Source: Sphingomonas sp. 8AM
Lineage (GTDB): Bacteria > Pseudomonadota > Alphaproteobacteria > Sphingomonadales > Sphingomonadaceae
NCBI RefSeq assembly: GCF_902506455.1
Contig: NZ_LR733844.1
Coordinates: forward strand, 2,110,127 to 2,174,126
DNA length: 64,000 bases
Direction: 5' to 3'
Position numbers and translations under genes: made by a program. Of the stretch, positions 53,286-63,283 are shown piece after piece (the first letter of the stretch is position 1; every line of letters begins with the position of its first letter). Under the pieces are notes generated by a model, which was given only the letters and a program-made list of their open reading frames with translations, was not told where the DNA came from and ran no database searches.

Positions 53286-55718
53286 TTGTTGCCATCGACC
53301 ACCTTGGCGGGCGGCGTATCGCGCCGTGCCTGGCGTATCCTGCTGACCGGCCTGCTGGGCGCCACCGCGACCGGCGCGCTCGCCGCCGAACCGCGCGCGG
53401 ACACCGACCTCACCACTGTTGCCCCGGTTGATCCCGCCGGCACGCCGACCGCCGATCCCGCCACACCCGACGAGGCCGGCGCTGAAGTGCTGGTCACCGC
53501 ACGCCGCCGGCAAGAGCGCGCGCAGGACGTGCCGATCGCGCTCAGCGTCGTCGGATCGGAAGCGCTGGAACGCACCGGCAATTTCACGCTCGGGCAGGTG
53601 CAGCAACTGGTGCCGAGCCTGCAGGTCTTCAGCTTCAACCCGCGCAACACCAACATCAACATTCGCGGGCTCGGCTCGAACGTCGCCCTGACCAACGACG
53701 GGCTGGAGAATGGCGTCGGCATCTATATCGACAACGTCTTCTACGGCCGCGTCGGCCAGTCGCAGTTCGACCTGGTCGATCTCGACCGCATCGAGGTGCT
53801 GCGCGGGCCGCAGGGAACGTTGTTCGGCAAGAACACCACCGCCGGCGCGATCAACATCTCCACCCGCGCGCCGAGCTTCACGACCGAGTTCGCGGGCGAG
53901 GCGACGCTCGGCGATTATGGCTATCATCAGGTGCGCGGCTCGCTGTCGGGGCCGATCGTCGCCGACACCATCGCCTATCGGCTGAGCATCGCCGACACGC
54001 ATCGCGACGGCTTCCTCACCAACGTCACTACCCGGCAGCGTGCGCAGGACTATGATAATTTTTCCGCGCGGGGACAGTTGCTCATCACGCCGACGCCGAC
54101 GCTCGCGATCAAGCTGATCGGCGATTACGCGCAGCAGAAGCAGCATTTCGTACTCGGCATCTTCGCCGATTATTTCGGCACCTACGACAACGGGGCCGCG
54201 ATCCCGAACAACTTCCGCGATCGCACCGCCCGCGCCGGCTACACGCCGCTGCCAGTCGACCCGTTCGCGCGGCGCGGCGAAGCCGACAGCCATTATCAGT
54301 CGGACATGAAAAGCTATGGCGCCTCGGCGCAGCTCGACTGGGATCTGGGGCAGGCGGCCCTCACCTCCATCACCGCGTATCGCTGGTGGGACTGGGACCC
54401 GGCGAACGATGGCGACAATACGGGACTGGCGGTCACCACCAGAGCCCAGCAGGCGAACCGCCAGCGCCAGTTCAGCCAGGAGATCCGGCTGGCCTCGACC
54501 GGCACCAATACGGTCGATTACGTCGTCGGCGCCTATTACTTCTGGCAGATCGTCCGCGGATACGGCGCGACCGCCTACGGCCCCGCTGCCGCGAACTGGA
54601 ACCTGCCGGCGGTGTCTGCGACAATCGGCAACGCCGCGCTGTCGGGGTTCGAGGCACGCTCGACCTCGACGCCGGAAACCAAAAGCCTCGCCGCCTTCGG
54701 GCAGGCGACGTGGAACGCGACCGACGCGCTGCACCTCACGGTCGGGCTACGCTACACCACCGAGCGCAAGAACGGCCGCTTCCAGCAGTTCCATTTCACC
54801 GGCGCGGATTTGTCGTCGCTGTCCGCGCAGGCGCGCGCCGCCGCACTTGCGATCCGCAGCCAGTTCAACCCGGTCATGGATTTCACCACCCGGCTCAACG
54901 ACGACAGCCTCTCGGGACTGGCGACGCTCTCGTACCGTGTCGCGCCGGACGCGTTGCTTTATGCCTCCTATTCGCGCGGCAGCAAATCGGGCGGGCTCAA
55001 CCTCACCGCGCTGCCCGCCGGAATCGACCCGAACGTCCGGCCGGAAGGCGTCAACGCCTACGAAGTCGGGCTGAAATCGCAATGGTTCGATCGTGCGGTA
55101 ACGCTCAACCTCGCCGGCTTCTGGACCGACGTCGCGGATTATCAGACCGGCATCACCGAGCAACTCGCCAACACCGTCACCTATCGCCAGTATATCGCGA
55201 ACATACCCTCGGTGCGCTCGCGCGGGGTCGAGGGCGATCTCGTCTGGTCCCCGACCCGGCACGCCTCGCTCAACGCCTCCTTCAGCTACACCGACGCCAC
55301 CTACCGCGATTACCGCAACGCGCCACAGGCGCCCGAGCGGCTCAATCTCGGCGGCATCCAGAACCTGACCGGGCAACAACTCGCGGGCGTGCCGAAGTTC
55401 ACCTACACGCTCGGCGCCGACGCCGCGCAGCCGCTCGGCGGCGCGCTCGAACTGTACGGCCATGCCGATTATGCGCATCGCTCGTCCTTCAACACCACCG
55501 CCGGCAACTCGCGCTACGGCATCATCGACGCGTACGGCGTGCTGAACCTGCGCGTTGGCCTGCGCACCGAAGACGCCCGCTGGGACCTGTCCGCCTGGGT
55601 CAGGAACGCCGGCGATACCGATTACTTCCAGACGCTGTCGCCGACCAACTTCGGGCTGGTGACCGGCATCGTCGGCGACCCGCGCACGTGGGGCGTCACC
55701 CTCCGCACGAAGCTGTGA
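53286..55718 (+). CDS. TonB-dependent receptor of the sulfur module
   Basis: An approximately 810-residue receptor. TTG 53286 is chosen for its GGGAG upstream and because the signal peptide (AWRILLTGLLGATATGALAA) follows; an in-frame start at 53235 is less likely. TonB box AEVLVTARRRQERAQDVPIA, plug with DLDRIEVLRGPQGTLFGKN and NTTAGAINISTR, barrel to the end (TWGVTLRTKL). This is the iron/plant-compound-like TBDR type rather than the large sugar type. With the sulfatase before and the dioxygenase after, cargo may be a sulfate ester or sulfonate. Confidence 0.85.
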   Translation: MLPSTTLAGGVSRRAWRILLTGLLGATATGALAAEPRADTDLTTVAPVDPAGTPTADPATPDEAGAEVLVTARRRQERAQDVPIALSVVGSEALERTGNFTLGQVQQLVPSLQVFSFNPRNTNINIRGLGSNVALTNDGLENGVGIYIDNVFYGRVGQSQFDLVDLDRIEVLRGPQGTLFGKNTTAGAINISTRAPSFTTEFAGEATLGDYGYHQVRGSLSGPIVADTIAYRLSIADTHRDGFLTNVTTRQRAQDYDNFSARGQLLITPTPTLAIKLIGDYAQQKQHFVLGIFADYFGTYDNGAAIPNNFRDRTARAGYTPLPVDPFARRGEADSHYQSDMKSYGASAQLDWDLGQAALTSITAYRWWDWDPANDGDNTGLAVTTRAQQANRQRQFSQEIRLASTGTNTVDYVVGAYYFWQIVRGYGATAYGPAAANWNLPAVSATIGNAALSGFEARSTSTPETKSLAAFGQATWNATDALHLTVGLRYTTERKNGRFQQFHFTGADLSSLSAQARAAALAIRSQFNPVMDFTTRLNDDSLSGLATLSYRVAPDALLYASYSRGSKSGGLNLTALPAGIDPNVRPEGVNAYEVGLKSQWFDRAVTLNLAGFWTDVADYQTGITEQLANTVTYRQYIANIPSVRSRGVEGDLVWSPTRHASLNASFSYTDATYRDYRNAPQAPERLNLGGIQNLTGQQLAGVPKFTYTLGADAAQPLGGALELYGHADYAHRSSFNTTAGNSRYGIIDAYGVLNLRVGLRTEDARWDLSAWVRNAGDTDYFQTLSPTNFGLVTGIVGDPRTWGVTLRTKL

Positions 55719-55730
55719 GGATCCAGCGTT

Positions 55731-57092
55731 ATGGCCACACTCCACGCATCCGTCCTCGCCCCGGTATCGCGCAGCGGCGCGCGGCTCACCCCGCTGCGGC
55801 TGGCGGCTTTCTCGTCGCTGACGCTGCCGATCTATGCCGCGCAGGGGCCGCTGGCGGTCTATCTGCCTGCGATCTATGCCGAGCATTACGGGCTGTCGCT
55901 GGCGACGATCGGGCTGATCTTCCTGCTCGAACGGGTTTGGGGCGCGGTTGCGGACCCGTTGATCGGCGTGCTCGGCGATTACGGCAGCAGCCGGCTCGGC
56001 CGGCGGCGAACGTGGATCCTCGCCGGCGCGATCGTCTATGCCGCCGCCGCCTCGACCCTGTTCTTCCCGCCGGCCGGGTTCGGCGCGCCGCTGCTCGCGG
56101 TGGCCCTGTTCCTCTTCTATCTCGGCTGGTCGATGATCCAGATCCCGTATCTGGCATGGTCGGGCGAAATCTCGCGCGACTATGACGAGCGCACCCGTAT
56201 CGCCACCTATGGCACGGTAGCGGGGTCGATCGCGCTGTTGCTGGTGCTGATCCTGCCGACGATTATCGACCAGCTGCGTCCCGACGATGCCGCGCTGAAG
56301 CTCGCCTCGTTCGGGCTGGTGGTGATCGGCGGGCTCGTCGTGACGCTGCCGCTGACGCTGGCCGCGGTCGAGGATAACGGTCGCCCGCCGGTGGCAACCG
56401 CGCGGATGCCGTTCGCGCGCGCGGTGCGGCTGATCCTCGGCGAAACGTTGCTGCTGCGCGTGATCCTGTCCGACTTCGCGGTCACGACCGGACAGCTGAT
56501 CCGCTCGGCGCTGATCGTCTTCTTCGTCAGCGCCTATATGGGGCGCCCTGAATGGGCGAGCGGGCTGTTCCTGTTCCAGTTCGTCTTCGGCATTGCCGCG
56601 GGGCCGATCTGGCTGCGGATTTCCACGCGGCTCGGCAAGCACCGTACCGCGATGGTCGGCGAGCTGGTGCAGGTCGCGATCAACCTCGGGCTGTTGCTCG
56701 TCACCCCGGCGCGCTTCCCGCTGCTGCTCGCGCTTACGCTGGCGCAGGGGCTCGCGCAGGGCTCGGGCAATCTGATGCTGCGGTCGATGGTCGCCGACGT
56801 CGCCGACAAGCACCGGCTGGAGACGGGCGCGGATCGCACCACGCTGTTCTTCTCGGTGTTCAGCCTGACCAGCAAGGCCGGGATGGCTGCCGCGATCGGC
56901 ATCGCGCTGCCGCTGGTGGCGTGGCTCGGCTTCACGCCGGGCGCGCCGAACAGCGCCGCCGCGCTGCATGGGTTGCTGCTGGTCTTCGCGCTCGGCCCCG
57001 CGCTCGCGCACCTGATCTCGGCCGCGAGCCTCTACCGTTTTCCGCTCGACCAGGCCGAGCACGCGCGCATCCGCCGCGCGCTCGCCGACTGA
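55731..57092 (+). CDS. MFS transporter, GPH (MelB-like) type
   Basis: A 453-residue membrane protein with about twelve helices. The segments LLERVWGAVADPLIGVLGDY, SSRLGRRRTWILAGA and LAWSGEISRDYDERTRIATY are typical of the glycoside-pentoside-hexuronide (MFS_2) group. It starts 12 bases after the receptor stop and probably moves the same compound across the inner membrane. Confidence 0.85.
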   Translation: MATLHASVLAPVSRSGARLTPLRLAAFSSLTLPIYAAQGPLAVYLPAIYAEHYGLSLATIGLIFLLERVWGAVADPLIGVLGDYGSSRLGRRRTWILAGAIVYAAAASTLFFPPAGFGAPLLAVALFLFYLGWSMIQIPYLAWSGEISRDYDERTRIATYGTVAGSIALLLVLILPTIIDQLRPDDAALKLASFGLVVIGGLVVTLPLTLAAVEDNGRPPVATARMPFARAVRLILGETLLLRVILSDFAVTTGQLIRSALIVFFVSAYMGRPEWASGLFLFQFVFGIAAGPIWLRISTRLGKHRTAMVGELVQVAINLGLLLVTPARFPLLLALTLAQGLAQGSGNLMLRSMVADVADKHRLETGADRTTLFFSVFSLTSKAGMAAAIGIALPLVAWLGFTPGAPNSAAALHGLLLVFALGPALAHLISAASLYRFPLDQAEHARIRRALAD

Positions 57093-57130
57093 ACCATTCC
57101 CGCCATCAACCACGAAGAAGGAGAAGTGCC

Positions 57131-58051
57131 ATGACGTCTCTCGTCCACCGGTTCGTGAACGCCGCCGAAGCGGAAAGCCCGCTCGACATCCACCCCGTCG
57201 CCGGACGGATCGGCGCCGAGATCCGCGGCGTGAAGCTGGGCGGCGATCTCGACCCGCTGACCGTCGCCGCGATCGAGGCTGCGCTCGTCCGCCACAAGGT
57301 GATCTTCTTCCGCGAACAGCATCTCAGCGATGCTGCACACGAGGCGTTCGCGGCGTTGCTCGGCGCGCCGATCGCGCACCCGACGGTGCCGGTCGCCGAA
57401 GGATCACGCTACCTGCTCGAACTCGAATCGAAGGAAGGCTACGCCGCGTCGAGCTGGCATACCGATGTCACCTTCGTCCCCGCCTATCCCAAGGCATCGA
57501 TCCTGCGCGCTTTGGTGATCCCGGACGCAGGCGGCGACACGCTGTGGGCAAACGGCGAGACCGCCTACGAGGAGCTGCCCGACTCACTGCGCACGCTCGT
57601 CGACGGGCTCACCGCGATCCATAGCAACGACTATGACTATGCCGAGGTCCTCGCCGGCGCGTCGAAGGCGCAGGAGGAACATCGCAAGGTCTTCACCTCG
57701 ACGATCTACGAGACCGAACACCCGGTGGTGCGCGTCCATCCGGTAAGCGGCGCACGCTCGCTGCTGCTCGGCCATTTCGTCAAGCGCTTCGCCGGGCTGA
57801 ACACTGCGGATTCGCAGCGGCTGTTCGCGATCCTGCAGGATCACATCACCAAGCCGGAAAATGTCGTGCGCTGGCGCTGGCAGGCCGGCGACGTGGCGAT
57901 CTGGGACAATCGCTCGACGCAGCATCGCGCCGTCGCGGACTTCGGATTGCAGCGCCGCCACCTGCGCCGCGCCACCGTCGCCGGTGACGTGCCGCGCGGC
58001 GTCGATGGCCGCACCAGCCGCGCGCTCAAGCCCGAGCCGGCGGCGGCCTGA
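57131..58051 (+). CDS. TauD/AtsK-type Fe(II)/2-oxoglutarate dioxygenase
   Basis: A 306-residue dioxygenase from ATG 57131, with AGGAG eight bases upstream. Iron ligands His110-x-Asp112 (SSWHTDVTF) and distal His265 (STQHRAVADFG), with an Arg-rich 2-oxoglutarate site nearby (QRRHLRRATV). The family includes taurine dioxygenase and the alkylsulfatase AtsK, which free sulfite or sulfate from organosulfur compounds. The neighbours favour an alkyl-sulfate ester substrate, but 2,4-D-type or other ethers cannot be excluded. Confidence 0.88.
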   Translation: MTSLVHRFVNAAEAESPLDIHPVAGRIGAEIRGVKLGGDLDPLTVAAIEAALVRHKVIFFREQHLSDAAHEAFAALLGAPIAHPTVPVAEGSRYLLELESKEGYAASSWHTDVTFVPAYPKASILRALVIPDAGGDTLWANGETAYEELPDSLRTLVDGLTAIHSNDYDYAEVLAGASKAQEEHRKVFTSTIYETEHPVVRVHPVSGARSLLLGHFVKRFAGLNTADSQRLFAILQDHITKPENVVRWRWQAGDVAIWDNRSTQHRAVADFGLQRRHLRRATVAGDVPRGVDGRTSRALKPEPAAA

Positions 58052-58059
58052 CCCGGTCC

Positions 58060-58084
58060 GGCCCGCCCCGCCAAGGGGCGGGCC
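58060..58084 (+). terminator. GC-rich terminator after the dioxygenase
   Basis: A perfect 10-bp stem (58060-58069 with 58075-58084) around GCCAA, nine bases after the stop. No T-run. Confidence 0.6.
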
Positions 58085-58193
58085 ACGATCGGCGATCCTC
58101 AGCCGGTTTCTGTAAATTAACGCTTATGCTTCATGTGGTTGCGCGACCGCCCCTCAGGCGTCCAGCAAAACAACAGGAAATTGGAAGCGTCTT

Positions 58194-59939
58194 ATGCCGG
58201 GTCTGGCAGCAAGGATTCGTGATCTCAGCCTTTCGGCGAAGGTGACGTGGCTCATCGCGCTGTCGCTTTGCCTGCTCTCGCTGGTCACGGCGGGCGTCAC
58301 CGCCACCGTCCTGGCCGTCAATGCCGAGCGAAGCGCGACCGAACGTCAGGAAGCCAACATGCGCGTCGCGTGGAGCGTCCTCCAGCGCCACGGACGCTCC
58401 GTCGCGGTCCACGGAGACCAACTGTCGATCGACGGGCACGTCCTCAACGGCGATCACGGCGCGGTCGACCGCGTCAAGGAACTGGTCGGCGGCACCGCGA
58501 CGATTTTCCGCGGCGACACGCGCATCGCCACGAACGTCAAGAACAAGGACGGCAGCCGCGCGACCGGCACCAGGCTGACCAGCGATGCGGTGCGCGAGAC
58601 CGTGCTGCGCGACGGCCGCAACTATCGCGGGCGCGCCGACATCCTCGGCACCAATTATTTCACCGCCTATGATCCGATCAGGGATGCGCACGGGGCTGTC
58701 GTCGGCATCCTCTACGTCGGCATCCCCGCCGCTGATTTCCTCGCCAGCGTTCATGAGGTCCAGCGCAGCATCGCGATCGTCGCGGTGCTGGTGACGCTCT
58801 GTGCGGCGTTCGCCTGTCTGGCGGTGACGCGCAAGATGTTCCGCCCGCTCGGCGAGATGCGTCACGCCATGACGGCACTGGCCGGCGGCCGCCTCGACGT
58901 CGCCGTACCAGGCACCGACCGCCGCGACGAGATCGGCGCGATGGCCAAGGCGCTGGTCGTGTTCCGCGATGCCGGCGAGGCCAAGGCGCGCGCCGATGCC
59001 GAGCAACGGCAGGTGGTCGACACGCTCGCGGAACAGCTTGCCGCGCTCGCCAACGGTCGCCTGACCCAGCGGCTCGGGCAGACGCTACCCGCCAGCTATG
59101 CGACGCTCGCACGCGATTTCGACCGCGCGCTGTCGTCGATCCATGGCGCCCTGCGAGGGATCAGCACCGGCAGCGAGACTGTCTATCGCTTCACCGCCGA
59201 ACTGACGCAGGCGTCGGACGATCTGTCGTGCCGCACCGAGCAACAGGCGGCGAGCCTTGAGGAAACCGCCGCGGCGATGAGCGCGATCGCCGATACGGTG
59301 AACAATGCCGCCACCGGCGCTGCGGGCGCGCAGGAGGCGATGCACCGCGTCCATGGCGAGGCGCGCGATGGAGGGCAGGTGGTGCGCGAGGCGGTGGCGG
59401 CGATGGGCCGGCTGGAGCAGGCCTCAAACGAGATCTCGGAGATCATCGCGGTGATCGACGGCATCGCCTTTCAGACCAACCTGCTGGCGCTCAACGCCGG
59501 TGTCGAGGCGGCGCGCGCCGGTGACGCGGGCAAGGGCTTTGCGGTGGTCGCCAGCGAGGTGCGCGCACTCGCCGGGCGCTGCTCTGACGCGGCCACCGAC
59601 GTGCGGCAGCGGATCGTGCTGAGCAGCCAGCAGGTCGAGACCGGCGTGCGGCTGGTCAACGACACCGGCAGTGCGCTGGCGCGGATCACCGACCAGATCG
59701 GCGCGATCACGATGCAGGTGTCCGACATCGCCACCAACGCCGCCGCGCAGGCCGAGGGCCTGCGACAGATCGACATCGCGCTGGCGCAGATCGACGGCAC
59801 GACGCAGCAGAACGCCGCGATGGTCGAGGAAGTCACCGCGGTGACGCGCAAGCTGGAGGCGCAGGCCGGTGCGCTCGGCAGCCAGATCGCACGCTTCGAC
59901 GTCGCGGAAAGCCCCGCACCGCTTGCCCGCGCGGCGTGA
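58194..59939 (+). CDS. Transmembrane methyl-accepting chemotaxis protein (single-cache, HAMP)
   Basis: A 581-residue chemoreceptor. TM1 at about 17-43, a periplasmic single-cache (sCache_3-like) domain to about 185 with TIFRGDTRIATNVKN and NYFTAYDPIRDAHGAVVGIL, TM2 at about 190-212, HAMP (FRPLGEMRHAMTALAGGRL), and a signalling domain with the tip [20 protein letters not shown]. There is no CheR-tethering pentapeptide at the C-terminus. The ligand is unknown; location beside sugar and sulfur scavenging genes suggests sensing of a small organic acid from those substrates. Confidence 0.9.
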   Translation: MPGLAARIRDLSLSAKVTWLIALSLCLLSLVTAGVTATVLAVNAERSATERQEANMRVAWSVLQRHGRSVAVHGDQLSIDGHVLNGDHGAVDRVKELVGGTATIFRGDTRIATNVKNKDGSRATGTRLTSDAVRETVLRDGRNYRGRADILGTNYFTAYDPIRDAHGAVVGILYVGIPAADFLASVHEVQRSIAIVAVLVTLCAAFACLAVTRKMFRPLGEMRHAMTALAGGRLDVAVPGTDRRDEIGAMAKALVVFRDAGEAKARADAEQRQVVDTLAEQLAALANGRLTQRLGQTLPASYATLARDFDRALSSIHGALRGISTGSETVYRFTAELTQASDDLSCRTEQQAASLEETAAAMSAIADTVNNAATGAAGAQEAMHRVHGEARDGGQVVREAVAAMGRLEQASNEISEIIAVIDGIAFQTNLLALNAGVEAARAGDAGKGFAVVASEVRALAGRCSDAATDVRQRIVLSSQQVETGVRLVNDTGSALARITDQIGAITMQVSDIATNAAAQAEGLRQIDIALAQIDGTTQQNAAMVEEVTAVTRKLEAQAGALGSQIARFDVAESPAPLARAA

Positions 59940-59949
59940 CCGCGGCGCG

Positions 59950-62900
59950 TCAGCCGACCTCGAAGCGGTAGCCGCCCGCCGGGACGCGGAGGATCGCTTC
60001 GCGATCGGTGCGTTCCGCGGTGGCGACCGGCTTGCCGGCTTCGAGAATACGCGCGCCCGGTGCCGCGGGCAGGTGGACCCGTGCCACGCTGCCAACCGGC
60101 ACGGTCAGGTCGAGCGCGAAGCGATCCTTCTCCTGCGTCCACCGCGTGCTGATCCGCCCCAGCCGCGAGTCATAGGTCGCGCCCGCTGTCGTCATCCGCG
60201 CATCGCGTAGCGGGCGCACCGTAAAGCGCGTGAAGCCCGGTGCGGCCGGCGCGATCCCGGCAATGCGCCGGAACATGAAGCCGACCACCGCGCCGAGCGC
60301 GTAATGGTTGAACGAGTTCATCGACCGGTCACCCGCGTCGCTGTTCCAGCGTTCCCAGGTCGTCGTCGCGCCCTTGGCGATCATATAGCCCCATGACGGA
60401 TAGCCGGTGCGCAGCAACAGGTCGTAGACCAGCGCGATCTCTCCCGCATCCGCCAGCACGTCGAGGCTGTACGGCGTGCCGAGGAAGCCGGTCGACAGCA
60501 ACGTGCCGCGCCGCCGGATGTCCGCCACCAGCCGCTGCGCCGCCCCTGCACGCGCGCCCGGCGCGAGCAGATCGAAATGCAGTGCAAGGATGTAGCCGGT
60601 CTGCGATCCGTTGCCGATCGTGCCGTCCACCTTGACGAAGGTGCGACGGAACGCCTCGCCCAGCCTGCCGGCCAGTGCCGCATAATGCGTCGCCTCCGCG
60701 GCGCGTCCGCTGGCGCGCGCCATGTCGGCCATCTGGTCGGCCGCGCCTTTCCAGAAAGCGGTGCCGATCAGATCCTTGGGCGTGGTCGGATCGCCGGGAT
60801 TGACCGCGTCCAGCGCCAGCCAGTCACCATAGTCCACGCCGCGCGCCTTCGACCAGACGAAGCCGGGATTGCTGGCCTCGATCGACGCAAGGAAGCGCGC
60901 CATCGACGTCCAGTGCTGGTCGATGATGCCGGTATCGCCGTAACGCTGCCACACCGTCCACGGCAGCGCGACCCCGGCATCGCCCCAGCCGGGCGAGGAA
61001 CCGGGTTCGGCGAAATGATCGTGGCGCGCGACCGGCGCGATGTCCGAATAGGCGCCGCTGTCGCGCTGTGCATCGCGCATGTCGCGCATGAAGCGCTGCG
61101 TGAACGCAGCGGTGTCCATGTTGAAGCTGGCCGCGTCCCAGAAGACGTGCGCGTCACCGGTCCAGCCCAGCCGCTCGTCGCGCTGCGGGCAGTCGGTCGG
61201 GAGGCCGGTGAAGTTCGAGCGCTGGCTCCACCGGCTGTTCTGCCACAGCCGTTGCGGGACGTAGCTGCCGAGGCGCAGGTCGCTGGTCTCGGTCAGGTCG
61301 CTGCGGATCGAGATGCCGGTGATCTCCGCCGCGGTGATCGGTCGTCCCAGCCCTTCGACCTGCACATAGCGGAAGCCGTGGTAGGTGAAGCGTGGTTCGT
61401 AGCGTTCGATGCCATCGCCAGCGAACGTATAGTGATCGGTGGCGTCGGCGGCGCGCAGGTTGCTCTGGTCGACGCTGCCATCGGGGTTGAGCAGCTCGGC
61501 GTAGCGAAGCCGCACCGTCTGCCCGCGCCGTCCGGTCAGCGCGACGCGCACCCAGCCGGTGAAATTCTGGCCGAAGTCCACGACCGACGCGCCATCGGCG
61601 AGCGTGGTGACCGCCAGTGCCGGCATCCGCTCCTTGCGGCGGATCGGTGGGACCGTCGCTGCGATCAGCGCCGCGGTCGCGGATGTGGCCGGCACCGCCG
61701 GTGACCAGTCGGCCCCGGGCGTGACATCGGCGCGGCTCCACCCTGCCCGCGCGCGCCGCGCGTCATAGCGTTCGCCGTCATAGATCGTCGCGCTGGTGAC
61801 CGGCGATTCCGCGACCGTCCAGCCGGGTCCGGTCGCGACCGTCTGCACACGTCCATCGACATAGCGAATCTCGAGCTGCCCGAAGATGCGCAGCGGCGGC
61901 TCGCCGAAGGAATAGCGACCGTCGGGCGAGATATAGCTGCCGTACCAGCCATCGGCGACATGCACGCCCAGCACATTGTCGCCGGGCACCAGCGTGTCGG
62001 TGACGTCCTCGACGCAATACAGGCAGTGCTTTCGATAGTCAGTGAACTCCGGGCGCAGCAGCGCGTCGTCGAGCCGCCGGCCGTTCAGCTCGGCCTCGTA
62101 CATGCCCAGCGCGGTCAGGTAGAGTCGCGCGTCGGCCACGCGCCCGTCGACGCGGAACGGGCGCCGCAGCAGCGTCGCCGCGCGCGCGGGCATCGTCGCC
62201 TGCCCGCCGGTCGCACCGGTCGGCAACCAACCGTCGTCGGCGGCGCGCTCGCCGATCCGGTATTCGAGCGTTTCGCCGCCGACGCGGAGCGTGCGCCTGC
62301 CGCGGGTGGCGATCCGCAGCAACGTCGCCGCCTGCGCGGGCGCGGCTCCCGACGCGCGCGTTTCGATCGTCAGGACATGCGCACCGGCCGCCACCGGAAC
62401 CTGCGCGCTGCGCGGGCCGGGTGCGCCCCAGCCGCCACGCTTCGGCGCGATGATCTCGGCGTCGTCGAGCCGCACCCGGCCATTGCCGCTGCAGCCGATC
62501 AGCGCAGTCAACTCGCCGTCCTGCGCGGCGTCGAAGCGCAGCCGGAACGTCACGCGCTCGCCGCGCACCGCGGGTGCCGCGCTACGCCACGGCAGCCCGA
62601 GGTCGCGATCGTCGCGCTGCGCCGGTGTCTCGGCCGACAGCCACGCCGCCGACCAGTCGGACGGCGCGAGCAACCCCATCTCCCAGAACGCGACCGGCGA
62701 GGTGGCGACGGCGCCGGCCTCGTCCCATGCCGTTACCCGCCACCACGCCCGCTGGCGCGCGGCGAGCGGCGCGCCGGCGTAAGCGACGTCAAAGCATTGC
62801 TCGCCCGCGACCCGGCCACTGTCCCAGAGATCGTACCGGCCAGCCGCCGCCGCGGCCGCCGACGAAGCGACCCCCACGCGCCACGCCGCTTGCCGCGCGC

Positions 62901-63090
62901 CCCGGCGGTCCGAGCGAAGCTGCCACGACAGCCGCGGGCGCGCCTCATGCAGCCCCATCGGATCGCGCAACCCGCCGACCAGCAACCCGTCGACGCTCCA
63001 GCCCGGCGCCCCCGCGAACGCGCCGACCCGCGCGGGAAGCAGGGCGAGGCCGGCGCCGGCCCCCATCAGAACGGAACGTCGCCTCGCCAT
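59950..63090 (-). CDS. GH78 alpha-L-rhamnosidase
   Basis: A 1046-residue enzyme from ATG 63090 with GGGAGGA about five bases upstream. Twin-arginine-like signal (MARRRSVLMGAGAGLALL). Beta-sandwich domains at the N-terminus (LYLTALGMYEAELNGRRL, PGDNVLGVHVADGWY) precede the alpha/alpha-barrel with the acidic signature TDCPQRDERLGWTGDAHVF and GATTTWERWNSDAG; a C-terminal beta domain ends the chain. It cleaves terminal rhamnose, fitting rhamnogalacturonan use. Convergent with the chemoreceptor. Confidence 0.94.
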   Translation of the reverse strand: MARRRSVLMGAGAGLALLPARVGAFAGAPGWSVDGLLVGGLRDPMGLHEARPRLSWQLRSDRRGARQAAWRVGVASSAAAAAAGRYDLWDSGRVAGEQCFDVAYAGAPLAARQRAWWRVTAWDEAGAVATSPVAFWEMGLLAPSDWSAAWLSAETPAQRDDRDLGLPWRSAAPAVRGERVTFRLRFDAAQDGELTALIGCSGNGRVRLDDAEIIAPKRGGWGAPGPRSAQVPVAAGAHVLTIETRASGAAPAQAATLLRIATRGRRTLRVGGETLEYRIGERAADDGWLPTGATGGQATMPARAATLLRRPFRVDGRVADARLYLTALGMYEAELNGRRLDDALLRPEFTDYRKHCLYCVEDVTDTLVPGDNVLGVHVADGWYGSYISPDGRYSFGEPPLRIFGQLEIRYVDGRVQTVATGPGWTVAESPVTSATIYDGERYDARRARAGWSRADVTPGADWSPAVPATSATAALIAATVPPIRRKERMPALAVTTLADGASVVDFGQNFTGWVRVALTGRRGQTVRLRYAELLNPDGSVDQSNLRAADATDHYTFAGDGIERYEPRFTYHGFRYVQVEGLGRPITAAEITGISIRSDLTETSDLRLGSYVPQRLWQNSRWSQRSNFTGLPTDCPQRDERLGWTGDAHVFWDAASFNMDTAAFTQRFMRDMRDAQRDSGAYSDIAPVARHDHFAEPGSSPGWGDAGVALPWTVWQRYGDTGIIDQHWTSMARFLASIEASNPGFVWSKARGVDYGDWLALDAVNPGDPTTPKDLIGTAFWKGAADQMADMARASGRAAEATHYAALAGRLGEAFRRTFVKVDGTIGNGSQTGYILALHFDLLAPGARAGAAQRLVADIRRRGTLLSTGFLGTPYSLDVLADAGEIALVYDLLLRTGYPSWGYMIAKGATTTWERWNSDAGDRSMNSFNHYALGAVVGFMFRRIAGIAPAAPGFTRFTVRPLRDARMTTAGATYDSRLGRISTRWTQEKDRFALDLTVPVGSVARVHLPAAPGARILEAGKPVATAERTDREAILRVPAGGYRFEVG

Positions 63091-63283
63091 CAACTTCCTC
63101 CCCATGGCCGCCATCCACCCTGGCAAAAGGCGCTAACCATCGCGCCACGATATTAATCTGACAATTGCGTGTCCAGTAGTGGCGCGTCGATCCCGCTATC
63201 CACAATTTCGCTGGATCGTATACGGAAGGATGGATCGATCGGGTGAAGCCGCCCGGTCTGCGGCAGACGAGAGAGATCCACGC
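63091..63283. promoter_or_regulatory. Divergent promoter region between GH78 and GH27 genes
   Basis: About 193 bases serving two enzyme genes. An imperfect inverted repeat CTGACA/TGTCCAG (63158-63176) lies near the middle and distantly recalls the TGTC-type operators of the region. GAGAGA just before GTG 63284 is the ribosome site of the GH27 gene. Confidence 0.4.
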
